DNA of 64,000 nucleotides, taken from the NCBI RefSeq assembly GCF_000003815.2, contig NC_049986.1, positions 10,085,915 to 10,149,914 on the forward strand. Reading direction: 5' to 3'. The stretch comes from Branchiostoma floridae. Its lineage: Eukaryota; Chordata; Leptocardii; Amphioxiformes; Branchiostomatidae. The notes beneath the pieces are model-generated. The model was not told the origin of the DNA, did not search any database, and saw only the letters and a program-made list of their open reading frames with translations. Shown here piece by piece: positions 35,227 through 46,600 of this stretch. The first letter of the stretch is position 1. Every line of letters begins with the position of its first letter. Made by a program: the position numbers and the translations under genes.

Positions 35227-38200
35227 ATGAATCTAAGGTAAGATATGAATTACACATGTACTATCATCATTATAGTAACAATATTAATCGTTCGGCTATT
35301 TCATTGGTGAGTTGGATCCAAAGAGCTGTTGATTGTTAAGTGGTAGGTTTGAGTCGCAAATTTTAGTCTCGTAAAGAAATGGTCGTCGCGTCATCGTGTG
35401 TAAATGTTATTTAATATCGCTGTCTATACCATTCCATACTCCAGCATTTCATAACTTGGGGGGGGGGGGCTTCTGAGAAGAAGCGGAAACATACAGAAAG
35501 CAACATTTCGATCACAGCTGTACGGCAATATCGTGATAAATGTTTAAAGATGCTATAGAAACAAAGACAGTGCATCAACTCGGGTTCGAACCCGAGTCTA
35601 CAAGCCTGAGAGCTTAACCCCTTTCCAACAACGCCAGGAAACGTCGCGGTGATCTTGCTGACACTCTTTAAAAGGCGACGGAGCGAGCTAATATACATAA
35701 AAAGGCGACGTCAGTTTACGAGACGGAAATTGGCGCTGGGCAAAATCTACAAAAGAAAACATGAAATCAATATTTCACGGAGTTATAATTCATGATACTT
35801 GATACTTGTTATCTTTTATTATCAGAATCACCGGGCGAGCACTATGGACGATTGTCCTGTTTACCACGCTCACAGCTGTCCCCGTGAGGTCAACGTCCGC
35901 AATATTGGACAAGAGCGTCACCCCTGAGCTAACACATACTATGGGGTTAACGACCGACCTGTCGACTACGCAACCAACCACAAAACAAGATGTCACAGCG
36001 ACTTCGGAGTCAACCGCACCAACTGACCAAACAACAACCTCGACTTACACAGAGACAACCGAACCAGCAACGACTTCGAACATGGTGACGATTCCTGATG
36101 TCACAACACTTGTAACTGCATCTGAGGCATATACAACGACACCAGGTAAGTTTCAGGCTGGTAACATTACTATGGTGGGGTTTATGCTATGCTCGCAATA
36201 TTACATTACCAACATTAATACACCAACGTTATACAAAATAAAAGAAGGGTTATGTTTGACTCCAACAAAAGATATCAACTTTTCGACTATTACGGATAAC
36301 TGAGGACCAGATTCCATAGGAAATACGTCAACTTCTGGCTTCTGGAAGTGTGACGTAGGCTAGAGGTCAAAGGTAGTTGGAAGTTGGTATCTTTCCCCGT
36401 CTATATTCAAAGAAGGTTGTGAACTTCGGCCTGGTGTTGCTGGATAATGGAAGATGTGAACGAGTCAAGTGAAGAGCACGAGTCAGAGTGTCTTTAAAGC
36501 AGATAATCCCTTGTAATAACACTGATGTAAGTCTCACGTGTTCTTTGCGGCTGTAATGTTGAGATAATTATGATATGGTACCCACTGTTTATAGAACCTG
36601 ACTGTTCATTCACTTAGCAATGAGGTTATACGAAATACTCGTATCCTTGTTGAAAGTTGGCATCATGTTCAGCACTCTGTACAAGAACATACAATTACAA
36701 TATACTTTAGAAATCGTTTGACATACCTAGGTGTGTGCAAATTGACTTTTTGAATGTTCTTATAGCTAAGTATACTAATTCTATCTTTCAAGGATTTTGC
36801 CCAATGTACTGCGGTTGCATGGCTGACCGGATGACCGTGTACTGTTCGAACTACGATCATCTCCACTCCATTCCGCAAGGCATCCCGACATGGGTCACGA
36901 CTCTCTGGGTTACTGAGTCTAACATTCCTCGACTGGAGAGGAACTCATTCCAGAACCTTACAGATCTCCAGGTAGGTCATTCCTCGACAGATGTTATATC
37001 CTTAAAAAACTATGTCGATTGCTTAAACCCCAGTCTCACACTAAGGACCTTCCCACGACTTTGCTCGCAATCCCTCCCCAATCATGGTTGTCCCTGAGCC
37101 TCTGGGTCGCTAGAAGGTTAGAATCCGTCCTATACTAGCCCAAGTTCGCTTCTTTGATCAAATCAATTTCCCGAATTGGATTTGTCAGTTGACGTATACT
37201 AATTAGAAAGCTCTTAGGAAACATCGCAATGTCAAACATTGCTGACCATCTCTAGACCATGGTTGAGAATAGGTCGCGATCGTGGGCAAAGTTTTATGAA
37301 GTTGGAGGATGCCTACTAGTCTTTAAAATCTTGCAGGTCGACCGAAGTTGTAGAATAAAATCAAAGCTGGGAAAGTCGCTCCTGATTCGATGCAAAATTC
37401 TAGTAGAGAACTTGGAATTATTCCTGTTATCATTATCGTTCTTGATATTTTTTCCGCAGACGCTGATGCTCTTTACGAACTTCATCACGGAAATTGCAGA
37501 TGGAGCTTTTAACGGATTATCATCCATCAAATCCATTTACTTGGGAACCAATTGGATCAATACAATACAAGACGACACTTTCAAGGGGCTGGACAGTCTA
37601 GAGTACCTAGACCTTACCGGTAACAATATCCAGAACTTACCACCCAATGCCTTCCAACATACTCCAAATATTCGGCACCTAATTCTTACTTATAACAAGT
37701 TTGAAATATTCCCAACCCAAGCTCTCTCTACTCTAACGAACCTCGAGCAACTTTACATTGCTGCAACGAAAATCACAACCATCCCTGCCAATTCTATTTC
37801 AACTATTACAAACCTCACAATCCTTTTTCTTCAGGTCAACGAAATAGAGTCCGTTGACCCCCAAGCTTTTGCCACTCAAGGTCCATCCACTCTGAGGGAG
37901 CTCTACCTCCTAGGCAACAAGTTAACGACAGTTCCTCGCAACTCATTTGTACCTTCTATTCGAAAGTTAGTCCTCTCCGAAAACCCCATCACCCAAATTC
38001 AAGATGGCGACTTCTCTGTCTTGGTCGATCTCGAAACACTCGAGTTGAAAAAGATGGGCCTCAATGAATTGGCCGTGGGGTCGTTTCGCTCTCTGAACGC
38101 CATACAAGAGATAGATCTGTCCGAAAACGAACTTACGTCCCTGAATGAGGGTCATTTTAGTGAGTTGTCGACCCTTCGAAATCTGTCTCTAGATGGAAAC

Positions 38201-38437
38201 CCGTGGCATTGTGATTGTGAGTTTTGGAAGATGGCTCAGTGGTTTGGTACAGAAAACATTACAACTGATAGAGTAAAGTGTGAGACTCCAGTTGAGTTGA
38301 GAGGGAGATTTGTACTGGATCTTTCCGGAACTGAAGTAGGTTGTGATGTCAACTCTGGAAGGCTTTTGAGGCAAACTAGAGTATTTCTGTTCATATTACA
38401 GTTTGTTGTTTATGTATGCCACTATATGTTGCACTGA
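35227..38437 (+). CDS. Thr-rich leucine-rich-repeat surface protein with LRRNT/LRRCT and GPI-like tail (495 aa)
   Basis: Exons: 35227-35237 (MNL plus AG), 35826-36145, 36793-36971, 37460-38437; joined frame open to TGA. The first two exons together give a signal peptide (MNLRITGRALWTIVLFTTLT, cleavage likely after VRS), then about 85 residues rich in Thr/Ser/Pro, a mucin-like stretch for O-glycosylation. Exon 3 encodes an LRRNT (CPMYCGC...C) and the first repeat. Exon 4 carries about eleven more 24-residue LRRs (for example LEYLDLTGNNIQNLPPNAF), the LRRCT (NPWHCDCEFW ... C ... C), and a C-terminal VNSGRLLRQTR followed by about 18 hydrophobic residues, which fits a GPI-attachment signal better than a TM with cytoplasmic tail. 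Likely a cell-surface recognition or adhesion protein; no orthologue can be named. The in-frame ATG at 37259 lies in intron 3 and is not the start. Confidence 0.85.
35579..35596 (-). repeat. tRNA-like B-box palindrome, probable SINE remnant
   Basis: CTCGGGTTCGAACCCGAG is a perfect 18-bp palindrome that equals a tRNA T-arm (GGTTCGAA B box). Minus-strand sequence upstream has AAGGGGTTAAGCTCTCAGGC, like a D-arm/anticodon region, but no matching acceptor stem, so it is not a working tRNA. It sits in intron 1 of the LRR gene. Confidence 0.45.
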
Positions 38438-38461
38438 GCTGTAAGTGTGCCTTTTCCCAGA

Positions 38462-38650
38462 CAACGCTAGTTCACCTTTATCCGCAGCATAACCTATATC
38501 CGTTGTTTATAAAAATTATATGTTTAGGGATATTAAGTTGACGCTGGCTTTTGAAAGATTACACTATTTTCAAAATATTTGTCTTACATAGCCCATTTAT
38601 GAAAAAACAACGGATATAGGTTGCTCAGTGGATAAAGAACTAGCGTTATA
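38462..38650. mobile_element. foldback MITE downstream of the LRR gene
   Basis: Arms of about 45-50 bp are inverted: ACGCTAGTTCACCTTTATCC and CCTATATCCGTTGTTTAT on the left recur as complements on the right (AACAACGGATATAGG, then GGATAAAGAACTAGCGT). The 90-bp centre is AT-rich and non-coding. Confidence 0.7.
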
Positions 38651-40695
38651 TGATACCCCAATGAATATTTGGATGAAAAAAACAACAGTATGAGTATCCA
38701 ACCTGAAACATCGGATATTTGAGTCATACATTTGTATAAAAGTTGTTAGAACTTTACTGCAATTTTTACATAATATTTATGTAGTTAATACAAATGATGC
38801 AGTCAATAAGATTTACTAATCTAATTTGTCTACTAAATGTGAATTTTAGTTACCAAGCAATTATATGATTGTGTGTATAAAACAGTGTCAATTTTGAATT
38901 TAATGGTTTCTTTTCAATGTAATTGCACAGCTGTAGAACCGCTTTTAAACGAGCTATTATCTGTCAGTGATGTTGATATCAGCAAAAATAATAACCATAC
39001 AGATGTAGGGGCCACCTATTGTTTTATTTCGAATCTAGTACGATGACACTTGGCAAAATTATTCCTTTGTGGCTATCAGCCACAGTGCTCATTTTAGCAA
39101 TGGCCAAACGTTACATTTACAAGTCTTGTACATTGTAGTTGAGTATTCATTGTCATCTATACACAATGCAAGTTTTCCCCAACTATTTCTTTGTCATACA
39201 CATAATACTGCAGTTCACTTTTCGTGTGAGATGAGTTTTAAGAACAGAGCGTACATACAGAGTATTACATGTAAAAGAAATGAAATAATTATTCATATAC
39301 TTGTACACATAAAAAGGGCTCTAAATGACCATATATCCTGTTGTAACAAACTCTTGTCTGATGTACGTTGTACTACAACAACAACAATAGCATATGCCCT
39401 CATTGACTTATACTATTATACCAAGCCTTGCACAAGAATATTTTGAAGAAGCAAAAATGTGACTTTGGCATATTTGTTGGCATCCTACACTTCCAATGTA
39501 TGGGCTTTAAAGCTATCTCTACATACAAAATCCTTACTAGAAGCGAGTTAAAGAGTTGAGTTCACATCACTCGAGTTTTATCTTGCACAAGACATAGTTC
39601 AATTACATCACAAATTGCTCTCATTAGTCACAGTACTGTAATAGCCATAGCTGTATACATGTATTCAATATCTTTCACCAGTGGAAGAAAGAAGTCTAAT
39701 CCCTAAATTACATGTACATGTAGCTGAGTACACCCTATTCAAAGACATTAAGCAATACAGTCTCAATATGCATTATCAATGCATTAACGTAGGCGTTTGA
39801 AGATATAAAAAAATAAGTCAGAAAGTCAGAATACGCCATTACGTAAATTTGGGAATGACCTGACAATCTCACGCACCTATAGTAGTTACATGTGTTAAGT
39901 GTGGACTACTTTGGAAAATATGACAACTACTATACATAATGGATATGTAATACGTACTATAAATATACCCTACATGTATATAAGACTACACCAATCTCAA
40001 CAAGACTTGTGTCTTAAACATATATGAACTACGTCTATACACATTAGGCGTATAGTAGTTTTGGTACGTCACGAAGGTAAATGATTCTTGAGACAGTCAT
40101 TGTCTGCTGATGCATAAAAAAGACTTGGGTTTTTGTTGAACTGGTCTTGTTGATTTACCTCACTTTGACTAATTTTGAGCACTTGGCTGGTACTAAAATG
40201 TTTGAAGCACATCCAAAAAGGCTTGTATGCTACTACATGGATTCTGTGAGACAGTTAGGCCATGTTGATTTGATTATATGGATGACATCTACTCGCACAT
40301 AAATTTTTGTCCATTTTCAGAAAAACATTTCTGACCATACTGTACACGTACATGTAAATTATACAAAGCAGCTGTAAAATGATCAAATATATGACATAAA
40401 TTGTAAAAAAAAAGTTTTGGATAATATATACTAATGTCATAGAATTCCAAAATCGATTCACAAGTCAAGGAAGGCAATGGGAAAAACGAAAATGAAGATT
40501 GCATGTGGTATACCATACTCTGCGTGTTAAGTCATTTGTTCAACCTTCCTGACAACTTAAGGTGGATTTCATAATGAAGACAACTACTTTTTGCCAAGCC
40601 TTCTTTATCAGCACACTCGCACCAGTTTTGAGGTTTTCTGTCATCCTTGTAATCAAATCAACATGGCCTCAAGATGAGTTGCAGATTAGAAAGGC
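38651..40695. other. intergenic / 3' UTR side of the RNF2 gene
   Basis: AT-rich with chance open frames but no recognisable domain. Because the RNF2 stop codon lies at 40696-40698 on the minus strand, at least the right-hand part is probably its 3' UTR. No other feature is supported. Confidence 0.5.
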
Positions 40696-43600
40696 TCATT
40701 TCTTGAGAGAGTAGTACATCTCCAGCGGTCTGTTTACCTTCCAGTGTTTCTCGTTCACAGCTTCCAGGCTCATGCCCCCTGTCAGTGCCTGCAGAAAAAC
40801 AATGAAACAAGAGTGCTTTTGAAAAGCTGACATTTGCGCAGTGCTGTCTCCAGCTTTAAATTTTGTTCTGGCCTACTCATTGTTTGGGAGTCCATGTAGC
40901 TGATGGTCCTTGTTAAACGTGTCATTTTAACCTTATGAAAATAGATTTTCAACAGTCTGATGTTTCTCAGATAGGAGGTCCCATGTTTGAGGAGAGCAAC
41001 AGGGCTAAAAATACTACCTGCATATGCAGGTAAAATTGGAGCAGTGCAGGTATTTCTGGTGTCTACCTACACCTAACCTGCACTGGTCCATGTACTGGAT
41101 TTTATACATAAATGTCATATGACGTAGGTGTGTGCGGATTGTCATTAGCCTCATTGAATGTTACCACCAATTAAGTATAAAAGAACAAAAATAGCAATGG
41201 TTTCTGAACAATTTGACGAGCATGATCTCTACTTCATAAATTCAGAGTGTTGCAAGAAAAATTTGTCAGGTGCAGGTAATTTTCAATGTTACCTGCACCA
41301 GTGCAGGTATGCATAAAAAAGTATCTGGAGCCCTGTGTAAGTTTGAGATACTTACCACAAACTGTCCTGGAGTGGGTGCTATGTAGATGGTGTACTGTGG
41401 CTCCTCAGTACCAACACTGGGAGGACCGGCCACGTCTTCCTTCTGTTTCTCCAGCGCCAGGCGCATTGCCAGGTACCTGGACAGGTGGTCCACTGTAGCG
41501 TTGGCTGTCGTCTTGATGTACCTACAGAAATAAAACACCACGTACAGTGTAGGTTAATGAACACGGACAATGTAAATCATGAACTCATGCCTGATACGTT
41601 GACGATGCGCAAAAAAAATACAATCCTCCACTACAGTACTTGTCTTCGCCAACCAAAGAATGAGTCCAAATGTAGATAAAAACCCAGACTTAATGTAGAA
41701 TGGACAATTCATATCATATACATACAGTGTAGACAGGGTGGGATAAAGGCATTTTTGATCTGGCTATAGCTGTCTGGTCTGCTATATCGCTTTACTAGTG
41801 CATTTGGATGTTACTTCATGTACTTTTTTGAAACGTTTACTGGAAAAAGAACTTGAAGAAGTCTAAAACTAAAAGCATATCATCTTGCAATGGTACCAAA
41901 ATGGTTACAGTTACAACTTCATTTCAAAATGGCTGTTGAGGGGTGAACATATCATATTTTTCAAATAGACCTTTTCACGGTTAGGATACACATGTACATT
42001 ATATTTGATGCATCATACGGGTACATGTCATATGTCCCTCCATGTGGTAAAACAATCATATTTCTTATAATGTTCATTGTTTCGTATGAGGGAGTGCGTC
42101 CAATCTGGTATCCATGTCATTCCGATCATTCCTTTCATCGTTTCTTTTGTCTTCAACTGTGACCTCTGTAACAGTAATTTTGCCCCTCAGGATACCTTAG
42201 AATGCACCACTTTTACTTAAAATGCTCTAAAACTCCGCACCTTGAAAGGCAAATACCACTGGACCACCCAGCTCCCTACAATTTTTATACCTAATTATCA
42301 CTTGCCGCAACTCACAAAGAAATTTGGACTGGAGTTAGTTTAGGATGAATTCCAGGCTAGAGCGCATTATCGTTTTGTATCCAAAGCACAACGTGAGAGT
42401 ATAATATGTTTGTAGGTACTTACTTTCGGGTGAATTTTCTGTCGCTAGATTGGAAAACGGGAGGGGGAGGGAAGAAATTTAGACATGATACAGCTGTGAA
42501 AATTGTCAACAACAACAACATTCAAATTCTGGCAGGAAAACTGAACCAAATGTTCACCTATCATATGATGATGAGAGCACTATGTGTGATTTAACCGTGA
42601 AAAGGTCTACTATTTACTTCACATTTTTATGAAAAAAAAAGAAAAACAACAGAACAATTTTCACCAAGACTACATGTATGCGTACTGAGCTAGATAGGTT
42701 CAACACTGAGGTAACACAATTTCACAAATGCTTTACTCTTTTTAGCCATGGCATTGTGTTTCCATGACATTATGAAAAATGCATGAATCAAGATGCCACC
42801 AAAATGTAGAGAGAACTATGCGTGGAAAACGGAGCATCATTACACAAAACTTATCTTATGGTGCAGTCTTTTAATGCAAACCGGTCGACAGTTACATTGT
42901 GAGAAGGTACTCTTTTTTTATAGCATTTCTGCCAATGTTGTCACTAGTTAAAAGCATTGCATTGCGAAATTGTATTTCATAGCCTGTGAGCTAGTACATT
43001 TTTTTTGTATTTTGCTTCCTTTTGGGGCGTTAGGCTATATTTTTCTTCCCACTTTGTCACGTGACCTAGGCAGTAGCAATATTCAACATTTTAACATATA
43101 TTAGGTACACAGTCATACACAAAAGGCCTAATTTTCACTGTTGACAGACTGAAAACAACGTATACATCAGAGCCAACAGTAGTTTGCACAGCTAGGAGAA
43201 ACGATTTCCTATGTACGATTTTCGTTCCATTTCTTGGCATGTACTATGGAAATCTCCCTTCTTGACTACTAAAGAACCCAAACTTATTAGTTTGCAATGG
43301 AAGATCTTGCATAATATTTATCCGACCAAAATATTGTTGCATAAGATGAGAATTGTAGAAAATAATAAGTGTATTTTTTGCGATATTATAGAATATATAG
43401 AGCATTTTTTCTTTGACTGTAAAATTGTTAAACCATTATGGGATTATGTGGAAAGTTTGTTTAGTTATTCCATATCTCTCACTGTACATGACATTATTTT
43501 TGGATACAACCCTCATATGTTAAACAAGTTTCGGTACATCAATGAACTGCTGCTAGTTGCGAAACTATCCATTGTAAAATATAAGTCTACAGTGTCATCC

Positions 43601-46600
43601 CCGAATTTACTATGTCAAGATGCAGAAATCATTCTGAAAATTTTCAAATCAGAATGTATTCTTAGAAATATGATATAAGCTACATATTGTACAGCTTTCT
43701 GTGACATGTAATAAAGTGCCGTGACGAACACGGAATCAGGAAGAAAAAAAAAAAAAAAGTAGTTTGCACAGCTGGCTCAACATCTACGTGTACATTGTAA
43801 CTCTCTTGCTGGCAGCTTTGTAGAACAAGAACAAAGAAGAATTGCTGCAGTACACAGGGCAAAGAGTGAGGAGTAAAACACAGAGGTCTTATAGAAAATG
43901 AATATGAAAGAGTGTCTGGGAATTTCCAGCAAAATAACCATGCAGATTCACAAGGATAACTAACCTACTGGGATGTATATACACGTATGAAGTACACTGG
44001 TCCTAGTCAATTGTTTATAAAACAAATAATACCCATCCTTTTAGCACACTGGAGTCAGCTCTACCATTTGACACTTAAAAATCTTTCAGAACACAGATTT
44101 TAAGTATTCTCAAAATAAACAATTGCTACAAAATGTGGTTAGTGGGTTGTGATATTCAGGGGGGGTCCATAAGGAAGCCACAAGGAACCCCCTGGTTGAT
44201 ATTGACACATACACATTGAGCTACAAAATATACAGTTAAAATTGTAGCCGATGTATGCAATATTCAATGGGGAGCCCAAAAAGGAGCCCTGAGAAACCCC
44301 CAGTTGGTAGGTCAACACGTTCACATGGAGCTACAAAATAACCATTGAAAGAATTGTAGTACATGTACATGTACGCAATGTTCAGTGAGGGCCCAAAAAA
44401 GGATCCCTGAGGAACCCCTGGTTGGTAGGTTATCACATGCACATGGAGCTTCAAAATAAACAGTACATGTAAATGTAAGCAATCTTCAGTGGGGGGCCCA
44501 AAAAGATACCCTGAGGAACCCCTGGTCCGGGTTAACATATGCACATGGAGCTACAAACTAAACAATTGTAGCACATGTAAATGTATGCAATATTCAGTGT
44601 GGGGGCCCAAAAAGGTACCCTGAGGAACCCCTGCATCTGGTTAACATATACACATGGAGCTACCTTGTCTGACTGTCTGCCTTAGAAGCTGTGGGCGAGG
44701 GATGTGGTTTGAAGACTAACTCAATCTCGTTCACAGCTTCTGGAGTTGGTGGGACACTAGGTTGCCATCCACTGGTATAAAGGGGATATAAAGGGGAACA
44801 AACATGTTGTGGATGGATAACAGGGGTACTCCCTCAACATGGGCATTTCACAGTGTTCACTTAGGCCCGAAAGCCTGAAAATCACAAACAAATGACAAAT
44901 GCAACTGTGATTCACCTACAGTCATGACCCACCATTTAGTGAAATGTTCAGTGTATATTCACACTTTTGAAATGTTGCTATACCACAAGTACATTTCACA
45001 AATGCTACATTTTTTTATATATGACATTGTGTTTATATCAATGACACTGTGTCATAAAAATGTCATGGAAATCACTATGTGAAATTAAATTGAAGAGACA
45101 ATGGCTACTGTTGTCTTTTCCAGGGATATCAAAGCACAATTTTACAATACAGATTTTATGAAAAATGCATGAATCACTATGCCAAGACGCATAAATTTTA
45201 TGGAAATATCCAAAGAACTATGCAAAAACGTACGGATGTTTGGGAAAACACACCACCATTACACAAAACGTATAAGTTTTATGGAATATGCAGTTTTATT
45301 GTGCATATCGGCCGACCACTACATCAGGATATACATGTATGTTTCAGCCGATGTTGCTACCTAAAACTTCATTAAATGGGTGCATACAAACGTTGGGAAT
45401 TAAATTTAATTGCCTGTGAGGTATTTTTTTGCTTCATTTTAAAGCTCACACCATATTTTCCCTGGTGATGACATATTTTGAATATTCATCTTTGTCCCGT
45501 GACTCAGGCAGATGCACATTCATCATCATAATGTGACGTCACAAAGCAATCTACTAGTATTGCTTATTCCTTGACAAAGACTGGAGTTGGACAGTCAAAA
45601 ACCTGGTCAAGTCCAATTTTTTTGTGTTAGAAAGTACAATCCAACATCAAGTCAGAATGACTTCTATCGATGTAGATGAACTTTCGAGTTAAGTCCTGTA
45701 CATGGTTTGCAAGTGCACATTACTCTTTGAAAAGAAATTTAAGAGACTTTTGCAGTCGTCAAAACAAGAAGCAAAAATGAAAGAATAAGAAAGATAGGAA
45801 GGAAACTGGTAAAGCTGAAAGCATCATATAACAGCCGTCTACATTTATAAATGTAATAATATATAGGATATGTTCTGCGAGACTTTGGGTGTAAAGCTTA
45901 ACTGTAGTTGACTACACTTAAATTTGTTCGATCTGACATAATTTGAACCGAACTCATGTTCCATTTGGAGTGATCTGCAGTCATTTACAAGTTTGTACTG
46001 CAAATTGCAGCTGGCATTACGTTTACTCAGGGTGACACACATAAGAAAAAAACACAGTTTTCACAGTATATACAAAACTGTGCTGAAATCCCCGCCTGCG
46101 ATGTGTGTCAAAGGTCATATTAGGTCAGAACGGTTTCTCTGCAATCAGGGAACAACAGGTGTCCTACATGTAATAGTACTGGGCTCCCTGTCAGTGAGTG
46201 TAAGGCGGTCACAAATCTGTACTGGAGATGTTTAACAATTTAAAAAAACAAAAACAATTGTTAAGTGGGCCAAAGAGTGCATGGGAATTGTCCTGGGTCA
46301 GGGGTGGGGATTTTGTGTGCACACATGTATAAGTTGGTTCACAGTTCCAAGTGCTCATGTGCCAAGGTCAAAGGTTACGGCCCCTAAGATGTCTGTCAGT
46401 TCTTTCTGCATGTTTTGCTGAAACCATCACATGGATCACATGTTTTGTCTCAGGGGCCTTAACCTTTAACCAATGCCCTGGAACTGCGAGGAAGCTTTGT
46501 ATTTCATGGAACAAGTAATGCCATTGGCTTTCGAGTTTGACTGCTTTACCTGAGTGAGCGGGCACAGGATTCGCTGATGTCAGCTGGGCTGGAGAGCGGG

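Larger units (their letters stand above)
42716..44771. repeat. segmental duplication unit 1 (contains RNF2 exon 5b)
   Basis: The lower part (42716-43090) matches 44996-45500: TTTCACAAATGCT, TATGAAAAATGCATGAATCA, ATTACACAAAAC, CCTGTGAG and GTGACNNAGGCAG strings recur in the same order. The upper ends of both units carry homologous exons (44664-44771 and 47140-47245). Between them unit 1 later gained a LINE insertion and a minisatellite. Confidence 0.65.

Noticed and set aside
35560-35660. A genuine tRNA gene on the minus strand
   Set aside because: Only the T-arm palindrome is convincing; no acceptor stem pairing, so treated as a SINE remnant.
35806-35825. Upstream extension of LRR exon 2 to an alternative start
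   Set aside because: The 11-base exon at 35227 joins in frame and completes a proper signal peptide; the extension lies on intron sequence including the acceptor.
37259-37459. ATG at 37259 as start of a separate 392-aa LRR protein
   Set aside because: This part is intron 3: it has no LRR character and ends at a clear TTTTTTCCGCAG acceptor, and exon 3 supplies the missing LRRNT.
39069-39446. 125-codon open frame
   Set aside because: No domain, AT-rich with low-complexity runs, and in the probable RNF2 3' UTR/flank.
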